Source: Lachnospiraceae bacterium | Lineage (GTDB): Bacteria > Bacillota > Clostridia > Lachnospirales > Lachnospiraceae | DNA length: 64,000 nucleotides | NCBI GenBank assembly: GCA_024404675.1 | Contig: JAKSPO010000001.1 | Coordinates: 372,001-436,000, forward strand | Direction of reading: 5' to 3' | Shown: piece after piece, positions 9,238 to 19,132 of the stretch | Layout: each line of letters opens with the position of its first letter | Position numbering within the stretch: the stretch's first letter is position 1 | Notes under the pieces: model-generated | What the model saw: only the letters and a program-made list of their open reading frames with translations | Told to the model about the DNA's origin: nothing | Databases searched by the model: none | Made by a program: the position numbers and the translations under genes

Positions 9238-11053
9238 CCAGCTTTAAAACGCTCATGAAGGCACTCTGCGGAATCTCCACATTGCCGACCTGGCGCATCC
9301 TCTTCTTTCCTTCTTTTTGCTTTTCAAGAAGCTTCTTCTTACGGGTAATATCACCGCCGTAGCACTTCGCAAGGACATCCTTACGCATCGCCTTTACGGT
9401 CTCTCTTGCAATAATCTTGTTGCCGACGGCAGCCTGAATCGGAATCTCGAAAAGATGTCTCGGGATCTCGTCCTTTAAGCGCTCACACATCTTCCGTCCG
9501 CGCTCATAAGAGGACTCTTCGTGCACGATGAAGGAAAGTGCGTCGACCTCCTCACGGTTAATGAGAATATCAAGCTTTACAAGCTTGGAGGGCACATAGC
9601 CCTTCAGGTCATAGTCAAAGGATGCATAGCCCTTGGAACGGGACTTTAACGCATCGAAGAAGTCGTAAATGATTTCATTTAACGGAAGCTCGTACTTTAA
9701 AAGTGCACGGGTCTGCTCCATATATTCCATACCAAGATAGATACCTCTTCGCTCCTGGCAAAGCTTCATAATCGGGCCGACAAATTCCGTCGTAACCATA
9801 ATTTCCGCATTAACAAAGGGCTCCTCCATATGCTCAATCTCGGTCGGATCGGGCATATTCGAGGGATTGGATATATCAAGGCAGGTGCCGTCAGTCTTAT
9901 AAATCTTATAAATAACGCTCGGTGCCGTCGTTACAAGGTCAAGGTTATACTCACGCTCAAGACGTTCCTGAATGATTTCAAGATGCAGAAGTCCCAGGAA
10001 GCCGCAGCGGAAGCCAAATCCGAGTGCAACGGAGGTCTCAGGCTCAAACTGCAGCGCCGCATCATTCAGCTGAAGCTTCTCAAGCGCATCACGAAGGTCC
10101 GGGTATTTGGCGCCATCCGCAGGATACATACCGCAGTAAACCATCGGATTGACCTTCTTATAACCGGGAAGCGGCTCTGACGCGGGATTCTCCGCATCGG
10201 TTACGGTATCACCGACACGCGTTTCCTTAACATTCTTCAGCGAAGCGGTAATGTAACCTACCATTCCGGCGGAAAGCTCCTCGCAGGGGATGAATTTGCC
10301 GGGGCCAAAGGTACCGATTTCAACTACCGAAGCCTCCGCACCGGTTGCCATCATTCGAATCTTTGTGTTATTGGTAATCTTGCCTTCCTTGATTCGTACA
10401 AAGATGATAACGCCCTTATAGGAGTCATAAACCGAGTCGAAAATCAAGGCCTGAAGCGGCTTGTCCGGGTCGCCCTTCGGTGCCGGGATCTTATTCACAA
10501 TGCCTTCAAGTACATCCTCGATATTCAGCCCAAGCTTAGCGGAAATGCGCGGTGCGTCCTCCGCTTCGATACCGATAACATCTTCAATCTCGTGAACCAC
10601 GCGGTCCGGCTCAGCACTCGGAAGGTCAATCTTATTGATAACCGGCATGATTTCCAGATCATGGTCGATCGCCAGGTAACAGTTGGCAAGCGTCTGTGCC
10701 TCAATTCCCTGTGCCGCATCAACAACCAGAATCGCGCCCTCACAGGCCGCAAGGCTTCTGGAAACCTCATAGTTAAAGTCAACATGGCCGGGCGTATCAA
10801 TCAGGTTGAATACATACTCCTGCCCGTCCTTTGCACGGTAAATGGTACGAACAGTCTGCGCTTTAATGGTAATGCCGCGCTCTCGCTCCAGATCCATATT
10901 ATCAAGCACCTGCTCCTGCATCTCGCGAAGCGTCAGAAGACCGGTCTTCTCGATGATTCGGTCGGCAAGCGTCGATTTACCATGGTCAATATGTGCAATT
11001 ATACAAAAGTTACGAATTTTGTTCTGGTCTATGTTCGACATGGATTCTCTCAT
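9227..11053 (-). CDS. lepA: Elongation factor 4 (LepA), ribosome back-translocase GTPase
   Basis: A 608-residue translational GTPase that acts on stalled or misassembling ribosomes. The G domain has [11 protein letters not shown] (G1), DTPGH (G3) and NKIDLPSA (G4). EF-G-like domains II, III and V follow, and the LepA-specific C-terminal domain holds the [18 protein letters not shown] region. Two start codons are close together, ATG at 11053 and ATG at 11041 (MSNIDQNK). The second fits most LepA N-termini. It has its own promoter, divergent from rpsT. Confidence 0.97.
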   Translation of the reverse strand: MRESMSNIDQNKIRNFCIIAHIDHGKSTLADRIIEKTGLLTLREMQEQVLDNMDLERERGITIKAQTVRTIYRAKDGQEYVFNLIDTPGHVDFNYEVSRSLAACEGAILVVDAAQGIEAQTLANCYLAIDHDLEIMPVINKIDLPSAEPDRVVHEIEDVIGIEAEDAPRISAKLGLNIEDVLEGIVNKIPAPKGDPDKPLQALIFDSVYDSYKGVIIFVRIKEGKITNNTKIRMMATGAEASVVEIGTFGPGKFIPCEELSAGMVGYITASLKNVKETRVGDTVTDAENPASEPLPGYKKVNPMVYCGMYPADGAKYPDLRDALEKLQLNDAALQFEPETSVALGFGFRCGFLGLLHLEIIQERLEREYNLDLVTTAPSVIYKIYKTDGTCLDISNPSNMPDPTEIEHMEEPFVNAEIMVTTEFVGPIMKLCQERRGIYLGMEYMEQTRALLKYELPLNEIIYDFFDALKSRSKGYASFDYDLKGYVPSKLVKLDILINREEVDALSFIVHEESSYERGRKMCERLKDEIPRHLFEIPIQAAVGNKIIARETVKAMRKDVLAKCYGGDITRKKKLLEKQKEGKKRMRQVGNVEIPQSAFMSVLKLDEE

Positions 11054-11121
11054 TTCTCAAAAATTAATCTATCTGTGCAGGAAAATGAATGGCCTACGCT
11101 ACATATTCCGCACACGAATTA

Positions 11122-11150
11122 AATATAACATAGATTCTTATTTCTGACAA
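11122..11150 (-). promoter_or_regulatory. Promoter of lepA-hemW
   Basis: On the minus strand: -35 TTGTCA (11150-11145), 17-nt spacer, -10 TATATT (11127-11122). It lies about 70 nt upstream of lepA and back to back with the rpsT promoter. Confidence 0.8.
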
Positions 11151-11181
11151 GAAAACGTTACGGCAATTTTTCAAAAAATGA

Positions 11182-11210
11182 TTGACAAACAGAAGTTGCT
11201 GGTATATTAT
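11182..11210 (+). promoter_or_regulatory. Promoter of rpsT
   Basis: Perfect -35 TTGACA (11182-11187), 17-nt spacer and -10 TATTAT (11205-11210). The leader to the rpsT ATG is about 80 nt. I see no obvious S20-binding fold in it. Confidence 0.88.
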
Positions 11211-11298
11211 GATTTTATCTGTGTGTACGATACGTCCGTGTCCGGATTCGTACATCACTTCATGCAAAAAACCAGATTAAGATCAGGAGGTGTGAAGG

Positions 11299-11562
11299 AT
11301 GGCTAATATCAAGTCCGCTAAGAAGAGAATTCTCGTTATCGAGACCAAGACTCTTAAGAACAAGATTATCAAGTCCAAGGTTAAGACTTTGATTAAGAAG
11401 GTTGATGCTTCTGTTGCTGCTAACAACAAGGAAGCTGCTACCGAGGCTCTTAAGAAAGCTACCGTTGCTATCAGCAAGGCAGCTGCCAAGGGCGTATTCC
11501 ACAAGAATACCGCAGCAAGAAAGATTTCCAGACTCCAGATTGCTGTTAACAAGTTGGCTTAA
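11299..11562 (+). CDS. rpsT: 30S ribosomal protein S20
   Basis: An 87-residue, very basic, alanine-rich primary 16S rRNA-binding protein. It begins MANIKSAKKRILVIETK, the standard S20 start, and carries NTAARKISRLQIAVNKLA at its C-terminus. An excellent ribosome-binding site, AGGAGG at 11285-11290, lies 8 nt before the ATG. It is one of only four plus-strand genes here and is a single-gene unit with its own promoter and terminator. Its codon use is strongly biased, as expected for a highly expressed gene. Confidence 0.98.
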   Translation: MANIKSAKKRILVIETKTLKNKIIKSKVKTLIKKVDASVAANNKEAATEALKKATVAISKAAAKGVFHKNTAARKISRLQIAVNKLA

Positions 11563-11586
11563 TTTTATTTGATTTCGATTTTTTTG

Positions 11587-11618
11587 AAAGGAACGACTTA
11601 ACCCATCGTTCCTTTTTT
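11587..11618 (+). terminator. Intrinsic terminator of rpsT
   Basis: Inverted repeat AAAGGAACGA (11587-11596) and TCGTTCCTTT (11606-11615) with a 9-nt loop, running into six T residues. It begins 25 nt after the rpsT stop. Confidence 0.92.
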
Positions 11619-11688
11619 ATTGCCATTTTTCGCTCTTTCTTTACCGAGCTCATGATTTTTGAGCCCATAACCCCGTCCCCAAGAGACC

Positions 11689-11723
11689 AAAAAAGACGGC
11701 TCCGAAAAGGAACCGTCTTTTTT
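11689..11723 (-). terminator. Terminator of tRNA-Ser (could work in both directions)
   Basis: A stem of AAAAGACGG-TCC and GGA-CCGTCTTTT with one bulged base on each side and a short A-rich loop. Poly-A on the left and poly-T on the right make it a candidate for both strands. On the minus strand it starts 5 nt past the tRNA. Confidence 0.88.
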
Positions 11724-11727
11724 TGAA

Positions 11728-11816
11728 CGGAGGAAAAGGGATTTGAACCCTTGCGCCGGTGTTCCCGACCTACTGGTGTTCGAAGCCAGACCCTTCAGCC
11801 ACTTGGGTATTCCTCC
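11728..11816 (-). tRNA. tRNA-Ser (anticodon CGA)
   Basis: An 89-nt class II tRNA. The acceptor arm GGAGGAA (11816-11810) pairs with TTCCTCC (11735-11729), and the discriminator is G. The anticodon loop TTCGAAC gives CGA, reading UCG. A long variable arm, typical of serine tRNA, follows, and then the T arm AAGGG-TTCAAAT-CCCTT. The lowest anticodon-stem pair is a C-A mismatch. CCA is not encoded. The gene lies between miaB and its own terminator; this tRNA itself is not an expected MiaB substrate unless A36-A37 context allows (its codon does start with U). Confidence 0.93.
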
Positions 11817-11855
11817 ATGTCCAACGAATGCTATTATACAATACCGAGCGGAATT

Positions 11856-13301
11856 TTACAAGTCCGAAGTTTTCGTTCCCAGATAATAGAATCCCTTGCA
11901 TTCATCTAACCGCACCTCGGTGATCGTTCCGAGAAGCGCCTCGCAGCCGTCAAAGTGTACAAGCAGATTGTTGTCAAGTCGCCCGGTCACACATCCGGTC
12001 TCTGGCTTATACTCCTCGCAAAGCACCTTAACCGTACTTCCCGTAAGTCTTTCAGCCTGCTCAGAGGCAACCTCACCGATGCAGGCAAGCAGTCTCTTCA
12101 TACGATCCGCACTGACCTCCTCGGGAACCTGCCCGTCCATCTCAGCTGCAGGCGTTCCGGAACGTTTGGAATAGATGAAGGTAAATGCGCTCATAAAACC
12201 GGCACGTCTAACCACATCAAGCGTATCGGCAAAATCCTCTTCGGTCTCACCCGGAAAACCGATAATAATATCGGTCGTTATTGCTGCCCCGGGCATCACC
12301 TCTTTAATCTTATCCACCAAAGAAAGATACTGTGCCTTCGTATAATGTCTGTTCATCCGCTTCAAAAGCCTATCACTTCCGGACTGTAACGGCAGATGCA
12401 CATGCTTACAGATCTTCGGATTGGCCGCAATCTCTTCAATCAAAGCTTCGGAAAGATCCTTCGGGTGCGGTGTCATGAAACGAATTCTTTCGAGTCCCTT
12501 TACAAGGCTTACCTCATGAATCAGTTCTGTAAAGCTTACCGCAGGTTCCAATGTCTTTCCGTAGGAATTTACATTCTGTCCAAGAAGCATAACCTCCTTC
12601 ACACCGTTCGCAACAAGTGCTTCCGTCTCACGAATGATATCAACAGGACGTCTCGAGCGCTCTCTTCCACGCACATACGGCACGATACAGTAGCTGCAGA
12701 AATTATTGCAGCCGTACATAATATTAACGCCAGCCTTGAAATCGTACTTCTGTACACTCGGCAGATCCTCTACAATCCTTGTAGCCTCGGACTGAATATC
12801 AATCACTCTGCCCGCTTCCGTCTCTGACCGATACAAAAGCTCCGCAAGCATATAAATATTATGCGTACCGAAGATGACATCAACGAACCGATAGCTCTTT
12901 TTGATCTTCTCAATGACATGCTCTTCCTGCATCATACAGCCGCACAGAACGATCTTCATGCCCGGATGCTTCTTCTTTAAGCGCCCGAGATTGCCGATGC
13001 GCCCATAAACTCTTGTATTGGCATTCTCACGAACCGTGCAGGTGTTATAAACAACGATATCCGCGTCCTCGGAATCCGTCTGCACATAACCGATATAGGA
13101 CAGAATTCCCGCAAGCTTCTCGGAATCCTTTGCATTCATCTGGCAGCCAAATGTCTCGACATGCATGGTAAATTCACGATTCTCCGCAAGCTTACGCACT
13201 GAAAGCGAAGCCTTAAGTCTGTCCATAAAGGCATACTGGCGCGCTGGCTCCTCAATCGGAAAATCTTCCGTCGATTGTAGCTTTCTTTCATCCTTCATCA
13301 T
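11856..13301 (-). CDS. miaB: tRNA-2-methylthio-N6-dimethylallyladenosine synthase MiaB
   Basis: A 481-residue radical SAM methylthiotransferase that adds the 2-methylthio group to i6A37 of tRNAs reading U-starting codons. The N-terminal UPF0004 domain supplies three cluster cysteines (TFGCQMNAKD, YNTCTVREN, LCGCMMQ). The radical SAM motif is CNNFCSYCIVPYVRGRERSR. A TRAM domain closes the protein. The N-terminal extension of about 40 residues before the first domain is common in Clostridial MiaB. It is the last gene of the phoH-to-miaB series and starts 10 nt after proA. Confidence 0.96.
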   Translation of the reverse strand: MMKDERKLQSTEDFPIEEPARQYAFMDRLKASLSVRKLAENREFTMHVETFGCQMNAKDSEKLAGILSYIGYVQTDSEDADIVVYNTCTVRENANTRVYGRIGNLGRLKKKHPGMKIVLCGCMMQEEHVIEKIKKSYRFVDVIFGTHNIYMLAELLYRSETEAGRVIDIQSEATRIVEDLPSVQKYDFKAGVNIMYGCNNFCSYCIVPYVRGRERSRRPVDIIRETEALVANGVKEVMLLGQNVNSYGKTLEPAVSFTELIHEVSLVKGLERIRFMTPHPKDLSEALIEEIAANPKICKHVHLPLQSGSDRLLKRMNRHYTKAQYLSLVDKIKEVMPGAAITTDIIIGFPGETEEDFADTLDVVRRAGFMSAFTFIYSKRSGTPAAEMDGQVPEEVSADRMKRLLACIGEVASEQAERLTGSTVKVLCEEYKPETGCVTGRLDNNLLVHFDGCEALLGTITEVRLDECKGFYYLGTKTSDL

Positions 13302-13310
13302 AATCCTCTT

Positions 13311-14555
13311 CTAACCGCGAACCTGTCCCTCGCCTCTTATCAGATACTTATAGGATGTAAGCTCCCTAAGCCCCATCGGTCCTCTCGCATGCAGCTTCTG
13401 TGTGCTGATACCGATTTCGGCGCCAAAGCCGAACTCCTCGCCATCGGTAAATCTCGTCGAAGCATTCACATATACACAGGCACTGTCAATCTGCTTCAGA
13501 AACTGCTCGGCATTTGCCGCATCATTCGTCACAATCGCATCGGAATGCCTTGTATGATAATGATTGATATGCTGAATTGCCTCACTGACGGACGAAACGG
13601 TTTTGATACTGATGAGACTGCCGAGATATTCCTTCGCGAAATCCTCCTCGGTTGCTGCCTCCATCGCAGGCACATAGCCTCTTGCCTCTTCATCAGCACG
13701 CATGACCACATTCTTCTCGGAAAGCATCTCGTACAGCTTCGGAAGGAAGCTTTCTGCAATCTTTTCATGAATAACAAGACTCTCGCACGCATTGCATACG
13801 CCCATACGCTGCGTCTTGGCATTCAAAATAATCTTAAGTGCCATATCAAAATCTGCGCTCTCGTCCACATATACATGGCAGTTTCCGGTACCAGTTTCAA
13901 TTACGGGAATCAGACTGTTTTCAATCACGTTCTGAATCAGTCCTGCACCGCCTCTCGGAATCAGAACATCAACGAAGCGATTCAGTCTCATAAACTCGTT
14001 GACTGTTTCTCTGCTCGTATCGGTAATCAGGCTGATGCTGTTCTCCGGAAGGCCGCACTCTCTGACGCCCTGACGAAGAAGCTCAGCAATTCTTGTATTG
14101 GAATGAATTGCATCCGAACCGCCGCGAAGAATCACAGCGTTTCCGGTCTTAAAGCAAAGACCGAACGCATCGGCCGTCACGTTCGGACGGGATTCATAAA
14201 TGATGCCGATAACGCCAAATGGTACACGAACCTTCGAAATCGCAATGCCGTTCGGACGGGTAAACTCCTCAAGCACCTCTCCGACCGGGTCCGGAAGCTT
14301 CGCAACGGAGCGAAGTCCGTTCGCCATAGCATAAACCCGCTTCTGATCGAGACGAAGACGGTCAACCATCGCAGGGCTAACGCCCTTCTGCTCTGCATTG
14401 GCCACATCGATTGCATTGGCCGCAAGCACCGACTCGAATTCCCGTTCCAGAAGCTCTGCCGTATGGCAAAGCGTCTCATTTTTCCTGGATGTTTCCGTAA
14501 TTGCAAGTATCTCCGAAGCAAGCTTTGCTTCCTTGCCCATAATCATCAGATTCAT
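13311..14555 (-). CDS. proA: Glutamate-5-semialdehyde dehydrogenase (gamma-glutamyl phosphate reductase)
   Basis: Second step of proline synthesis: NADPH reduction of gamma-glutamyl phosphate. I start it at the ATG 14555 ([14 protein letters not shown], 414 residues). A TTG at 14570 is in frame but forms part of the GGGAGG ribosome-binding site. The aldehyde dehydrogenase fold is intact, with the catalytic cysteine in [12 protein letters not shown]. The C-terminus carries the [13 protein letters not shown] signature. proB lies in the same series, separated by the 5-FCL and DUF896 genes. Confidence 0.96.
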   Translation of the reverse strand: MNLMIMGKEAKLASEILAITETSRKNETLCHTAELLEREFESVLAANAIDVANAEQKGVSPAMVDRLRLDQKRVYAMANGLRSVAKLPDPVGEVLEEFTRPNGIAISKVRVPFGVIGIIYESRPNVTADAFGLCFKTGNAVILRGGSDAIHSNTRIAELLRQGVRECGLPENSISLITDTSRETVNEFMRLNRFVDVLIPRGGAGLIQNVIENSLIPVIETGTGNCHVYVDESADFDMALKIILNAKTQRMGVCNACESLVIHEKIAESFLPKLYEMLSEKNVVMRADEEARGYVPAMEAATEEDFAKEYLGSLISIKTVSSVSEAIQHINHYHTRHSDAIVTNDAANAEQFLKQIDSACVYVNASTRFTDGEEFGFGAEIGISTQKLHARGPMGLRELTSYKYLIRGEGQVRG

Positions 14556-14590
14556 CTGTGTACCTCCCAAGGCAGTAATTTCCTGCCGCC

Positions 14591-15175
14591 TTATTCATTC
14601 TGCGTCTTTCTTTCAATGCCTGTGTTACAGTAGGTTCGTTCCTCCGTAACAACAAGCGAAACTCTTATATCTGTCGCCTCAGCCGGTATCGACTCCGCCT
14701 TCTGAAACTCATATGCGGGCATCACACCGGAAAGCTCTGGGTACTCCGCCATGAAGCGGTCGTAAAAGCCTCCGCCGTAACCGATTCTGTTGCATTCCTC
14801 GTCAAAGGAAACACCCGGCACGATTAAAAGCATCCCCGACTTCGGACATACCTTCTCTCCGCTGATCGGTTCCGGAATATGGTAAGCATTGTCCGTAAGC
14901 TTCATGCCCTCTTCGATATATCGAAATTCCATACGGTTCCCGGGCAGACATACGGGAAATGCAACACGCTTCCCATCCTCTAGTGCCTTTTTATGAAGCA
15001 GCGCAAGCGATACCTCGCCCGCTACCGCATAATAGCTTAGTATCACGTCTGCGGACGCATATCGGTCGGTTTCAAGAATCCGCCTTGAGATTCTGTCCCC
15101 GAGCCTTATAACCTCTTCGTCTGAAAGCGCAGCGCGCCGTTTCTTCATCTCGGCCCTGATTTCCTTCTTCGTCAT
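14591..15175 (-). CDS. 5-formyltetrahydrofolate cyclo-ligase
   Basis: A 194-residue enzyme that converts 5-formyl-THF to 5,10-methenyl-THF with ATP, keeping the folate pool active. It begins [17 protein letters not shown], as in the YgfA/MTHFS family. The ATP-binding signature [14 protein letters not shown] lies near residue 135, after PGVSFDEE. It sits between proA and a DUF896 gene. Any link to proline synthesis looks positional only. Confidence 0.93.
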   Translation of the reverse strand: MTKKEIRAEMKKRRAALSDEEVIRLGDRISRRILETDRYASADVILSYYAVAGEVSLALLHKKALEDGKRVAFPVCLPGNRMEFRYIEEGMKLTDNAYHIPEPISGEKVCPKSGMLLIVPGVSFDEECNRIGYGGGFYDRFMAEYPELSGVMPAYEFQKAESIPAEATDIRVSLVVTEERTYCNTGIERKTQNE

Positions 15176-15204
15176 CCTATGAGAGACCTCTGCTTCTTTA
15201 ATTC

Positions 15205-15414
15205 CTAATGCTTCTTCAGATCCTTTACATCCGTAATCGAGCCATCTGGATTCACAAGAGAAATATTCTCTAACGAGGAACGCAGATCCGCACGAATTGC
15301 GGCAACATACTCCTTACGAAGGCTCTGCTGCTCTGCCTTCTCCTCCTCGGTAAGCCCTTCCTTCACGGATTTATGATAAAGCTCGTTGATACGCTTGATT
15401 TTGTCCTCTAACAT
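15205..15414 (-). CDS. DUF896 family small protein
   Basis: A 69-residue protein with the family pattern: KIKRINELYHKSKEGLT-like helix, then EEKAEQQSLRKEYVAAIRADLR, then a beta turn before VKDLKK. Members such as B. subtilis YnzC are short helical-hairpin proteins of unknown function. The gene starts 2 nt after the proB stop, so it is cotranscribed. No catalytic residues are evident. Confidence 0.9.
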   Translation of the reverse strand: MLEDKIKRINELYHKSVKEGLTEEEKAEQQSLRKEYVAAIRADLRSSLENISLVNPDGSITDVKDLKKH

Positions 15415-15416
15415 CG

Positions 15417-16259
15417 TTAGTGCTCCTTATTCAAATAATCGATCAGATGAAAATACTCGTTCTTATGCGCTAAAAACAGTGTTCCCACATTCTCCCCGTT
15501 CATCACTCTGCGAAGATTGCTCATATCGGCGCCGTTCGTGATTACCATATCCGCACCGGCATCGTTGGCGATGCGGGCAGCAATGATTTTCGTTGACATA
15601 CCGCCGGTACCGACATCCGAACCGGCACCCTTTGCAATACTCTCAAGGTCGTCGGTAATATAATCAATCTGCTCAATAAACTCTGCCTTCGGGTTATTCT
15701 TCGGATCGTCCGTATAAAGACCATCGATATCGGAAAGAAGGATCAGCATATCGGCGCCGATCAGTGCAGCAACCAAAGCAGAAAGGGTGTCGTTATCACC
15801 GAACTCAATCTCATCGGTCGCTACGGTATCGTTCTCGTTTACAACCGGAATAACACCCATCTCAAGAAGCTTCCTGAAGGTATTCTTCGCATTGTCCCGC
15901 ATCGTATCGTTCGTCATCGTCATCTTCGTAATCAGAACCTGGGCGGGAACCTTGTTATATTCTGCGAAAAGCTTCTGATATACCATCATAAGGCGGCACT
16001 GACCGATTGCGGCGCAGGCCTGCTTCACATCCTGCTCCTTCGGTCTGTTTGTAATATTCATCGTCTTTCTGCCGACTGCGATTGCACCGGAGGAAACCAG
16101 TACGACCTCCTTCCCTGCGTTGCTCCAATCGGCAAGAATGCGTACCAGGCGCTCCATCTTCTCAAGATTCATATCGCCCGTCTCGGCATGCGTCAGGGTA
16201 GAGGAACCAACCTTAACGACAATTCTTTTCTTGTTCTTCAATAGTTCTATACGGTCCAT
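15417..16259 (-). CDS. proB: Glutamate 5-kinase
   Basis: First enzyme of proline synthesis; it phosphorylates glutamate on the gamma carboxyl. The 280-residue protein has only the amino-acid kinase domain and lacks the C-terminal PUA domain of the E. coli enzyme, a common short form. Motifs are RIVVKVGSSTLTH, LVSSGAIAVGR, VNENDTVATDEI and GTGGMSTKIIAARIA. GGAGG lies 7 nt before the ATG. Feedback inhibition by proline is known for the family but cannot be read from this sequence. Confidence 0.96.
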   Translation of the reverse strand: MDRIELLKNKKRIVVKVGSSTLTHAETGDMNLEKMERLVRILADWSNAGKEVVLVSSGAIAVGRKTMNITNRPKEQDVKQACAAIGQCRLMMVYQKLFAEYNKVPAQVLITKMTMTNDTMRDNAKNTFRKLLEMGVIPVVNENDTVATDEIEFGDNDTLSALVAALIGADMLILLSDIDGLYTDDPKNNPKAEFIEQIDYITDDLESIAKGAGSDVGTGGMSTKIIAARIANDAGADMVITNGADMSNLRRVMNGENVGTLFLAHKNEYFHLIDYLNKEH

Positions 16260-16273
16260 AAAAGGCCTCCGTG

Positions 16274-17860
16274 TTATTCTTTATATTTACTGATAATTGC
16301 TTCAAATACTCTGATGCCGTCCATCGCAGCAGAGGTAATGCCGCCGGCATAACCTGCTCCCTCACCGCAGGGATATAACCCCCGAAGCGTCACAGACTGC
16401 ATACTCTCATCACGCGGTAATCTCACCGGTGAGGAGGTTCTCGATTCAATCATGGAAAGCAGTGCATCCTCGTTTGAAAAGCCCGGCATCATACGGTCAA
16501 ATGCCTCAATGCCTTCCAGTAAGGCGTTCGTAATCGTCTCCGGCAGATACTCCCGAAGATTCGTATAAGAAACCGCACCCTTCGTGCATGGCTTAATGCT
16601 TCCGCATTCCGTACTCGGCACATTATTCAAAAAATCCGCAAGGCGCTGTGTCGGAATCTTACCGCCACAGGCACGGTACGCTGCCTCCTCAAGGCTTCTT
16701 TGATAGCTCATACCGCTAAGCACCGAGTGATCCCCGGTCAGAGCCTGATAATCATCCGGCGTAACGGTAACCACAAGCGCAGCATTCGAATTGGCCGCAT
16801 CTCTTTTGTGATTGCTCATACCGTTGATGGCTAGTCTTCCCGCCTCTGAGGATGCATTAACCACATATCCGCCCGGACACATACAGAAGGAATATACCCC
16901 GCGTCCGTCCCTGCAGGTATGCGTCAGCTTATAATCGGCCGTCGGTAACAGCTTAGAAGCCTCACCGTACTGACAATGATTCACCCATTCTCTCGTATGC
17001 TGAATCCGCACACCGACCGCATAAGCCTTCGGCTCCATCGCAATGCCCTGCTCATACAGGTTTTCTATTGTATCTCTCGAGCTATGCCCGATAGCGAGTA
17101 CACATACCTCGGCAGGAATAATCTCGCCGCCACGTAACATAACGCCGGTAAGCGCTCCTTGGTCGGAAACAAGTCTCTCCACGCAGGTGTGAAACCGAAC
17201 CTCTGCTCCAAGTCGCAAAAGCTCTTCCCGCATATTAACGATAACCGTTCGTAAGATATCCGTTCCGATGTGCGGCTTATTCAGATAAAGGATTTCCTCC
17301 GGTGCTCCGAATTTCACGAAGGTGCTAAGGACAAATCGTCCTTTGCCGTCCTTATCCTTAATGAGCGTATTCAGCTTACCGTCGGAAAATGTTCCCGCGC
17401 CGCCTTCACCAAACTGCACATTGTTCTCAGGCTGCAAAGCGCCGCCCTCATGAAACGAATCGACTGCGGTAATCCGCTCCTCCATCGCACCGCCGCGCTC
17501 TAAAAGAATTGGCCGATATCCTTCCTTTGCAAGAAGGTATGCGCAAAAAAGTCCCGCAGGTCCCGAACCGACAACAACCGGCCGATGCGAAAGCACCGCT
17601 TTACCAAGAATCTGATAGCTGTAATTCTTCTCCTGATAAGCCTCAAAGCCTTTTTTTAAAAGACGTGCCTCATCCATCACGGAAACTGCGGCGCTGTAGG
17701 AATAACCGATTTCGGATTTTCTGCGGGCATCGATGGATTTTTTAATAATCACAAGCTCCCGAATACTAGAAACAGGAAGCCGTAATTGCTTTGCGGCCGC
17801 GGCCAGAACATCGTCCCTTGTATGCTTTACCGGCACATGAATCTGAGAAAGCTTAATCAT
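16274..17860 (-). CDS. FAD-dependent dehydrogenase of unknown substrate (COG2509 type)
   Basis: A 528-residue flavoprotein. After an N-terminal region of about 90 residues, the dinucleotide fold appears as PVVVGSGPAGLFCAYLLA, followed by the acidic end ILLERG. FGEGGAGTFSDGKLN and the C-terminal GLYPCGEGAGYAGGITSAAMDG are characteristic of this widely distributed but uncharacterised family. It lies 14 nt after the BaiN-like flavoprotein gene. I cannot name a substrate. Confidence 0.85.
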   Translation of the reverse strand: MIKLSQIHVPVKHTRDDVLAAAAKQLRLPVSSIRELVIIKKSIDARRKSEIGYSYSAAVSVMDEARLLKKGFEAYQEKNYSYQILGKAVLSHRPVVVGSGPAGLFCAYLLAKEGYRPILLERGGAMEERITAVDSFHEGGALQPENNVQFGEGGAGTFSDGKLNTLIKDKDGKGRFVLSTFVKFGAPEEILYLNKPHIGTDILRTVIVNMREELLRLGAEVRFHTCVERLVSDQGALTGVMLRGGEIIPAEVCVLAIGHSSRDTIENLYEQGIAMEPKAYAVGVRIQHTREWVNHCQYGEASKLLPTADYKLTHTCRDGRGVYSFCMCPGGYVVNASSEAGRLAINGMSNHKRDAANSNAALVVTVTPDDYQALTGDHSVLSGMSYQRSLEEAAYRACGGKIPTQRLADFLNNVPSTECGSIKPCTKGAVSYTNLREYLPETITNALLEGIEAFDRMMPGFSNEDALLSMIESRTSSPVRLPRDESMQSVTLRGLYPCGEGAGYAGGITSAAMDGIRVFEAIISKYKE

Positions 17861-17874
17861 AGTAACCTCAAATC

Positions 17875-19119
17875 TTAATTCGACGCCGCTCTTCCGGCAA
17901 TCAGACCGGTTGAGAGCGCAAACTGTATATTATATCCGCCGCAGGTTCCGTCAACATCTAAAAGCTCTCCGGTGATATATAAGCCTTTTTTCAGCTTGGA
18001 TTCTAATGTCTCAGGATCAATTCCCGACAACGCAACACCGCCTGCGGTAACTTGTGCCATGGAATAATCCTTTGTCTGCATAATAGGAAGACTGAATGCC
18101 TTCATACTGCGACAAAGGGCGCGAATATCATTCTCAAAAAGAGTTCCGTACATGGTATCCGCAGCGATTCCGCTACGTAAAAGCACCACATACATAAGCT
18201 TCTTCGGAAGCATTCCGCTGAGTGCATCCTCTGCGGTAAGTGTTTCGCAAACACCGAGTCTGCTCTTTAAAAGCTCCTGCAGCTCCTTCTCGGTATAATC
18301 CGGGAAGAAATCAAGAGAAACCGTCGCCGTTCCGCCCTGTCTCAGACTATCTCCCGCATAGCGGCTTAATTGCATCACGGCAATTCCGCTGATGCCGTAA
18401 TCCGTGAACAGAACCTCACCGTCCTCCGTATGCTTCGAAGCATTGCCGTCCGTAACGGTTGTAAGTGTAACTCGCGCATCGGTTCGAACGCCCGATAAGG
18501 TCTTAAGATGCTTATCTCTGCCGACCAACTGCACCAGCGCCGGAAACAAAGGCGTAATCAGGTGCCCGAAGGATTTCGCCGTTTCATACCCGAAAGGACT
18601 CGCGCCAAGATTCTGTCCGGCAAGTCCGCCGGTCGCAAGAATCAATCGATCTGCGGTAATGACCTCATTCGTTTCCTTCAAAAGGTTTCGATAGGATATG
18701 TGAAAAAGCTTCTTTTCGTATTTGATTTTGGTAACCTCTGCCGAACAGTGTACCTGTACGCCTGCTGCATGAAGTCTTGCTGCGAAGAAGGTTACAACCG
18801 ATGCCGCCTGCTCGGAATGCGGATAGAAATAGCCGCGCTTATCCTTCAAAAGGAGTCCCTTTTCCGAAAGCCAGGCTCTGGTTTCCTCCGGTGATACCTT
18901 CGCAAAAACCGCGTCCACAAAGCCTGCCTCACCGCCTCGGTAGCACTCCTTTGTCAAAACAGCATTGCCAAGATTACAACGGCCATTGCCGGTTGCATTC
19001 AATTTCTTTCCGAGACGGTCATTATGCTCTAAAAGAACAACCTCCGCACCCTCGTCCCTTGCGGCAATCGCTGCCGTCATGCCGGATACACCGCCTCCGA
19101 CAACCACAACTCTATTCAT
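17875..19119 (-). CDS. HI0933/YhiN-family flavoprotein (BaiN-like NAD(P)/FAD oxidoreductase)
   Basis: A 414-residue protein with the N-terminal FAD motif VVVVGGGVSGMTAAIAARDE and the family signature LGKKLNATGNGRCNLGN. The C-terminus has VTAGGVALSGIDPETLESK and DVDGTCGGYNIQFALSTG. BaiN of Clostridium scindens, a family member, was proposed to act in bile-acid reduction; most members have no proven role, so I do not assign that function. It precedes a second flavoprotein gene in the same unit. Confidence 0.85.
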   Translation of the reverse strand: MNRVVVVGGGVSGMTAAIAARDEGAEVVLLEHNDRLGKKLNATGNGRCNLGNAVLTKECYRGGEAGFVDAVFAKVSPEETRAWLSEKGLLLKDKRGYFYPHSEQAASVVTFFAARLHAAGVQVHCSAEVTKIKYEKKLFHISYRNLLKETNEVITADRLILATGGLAGQNLGASPFGYETAKSFGHLITPLFPALVQLVGRDKHLKTLSGVRTDARVTLTTVTDGNASKHTEDGEVLFTDYGISGIAVMQLSRYAGDSLRQGGTATVSLDFFPDYTEKELQELLKSRLGVCETLTAEDALSGMLPKKLMYVVLLRSGIAADTMYGTLFENDIRALCRSMKAFSLPIMQTKDYSMAQVTAGGVALSGIDPETLESKLKKGLYITGELLDVDGTCGGYNIQFALSTGLIAGRAASN

Positions 19120-19132
19120 AAAAACGCTCCTA

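Noticed and set aside
11619..11688. Small RNA between the two terminators
   Set aside because: There is no promoter and no extra structure beyond the two terminators.
13389..14633. 414-codon plus-strand frame opposite proA
   Set aside because: It is antisense to proA and its product resembles no family.
16274..19119. Two neighbouring flavoproteins as a bile-acid or novel redox pathway
   Set aside because: Both belong to widespread families, often near housekeeping genes, and nothing else here points to such a pathway.
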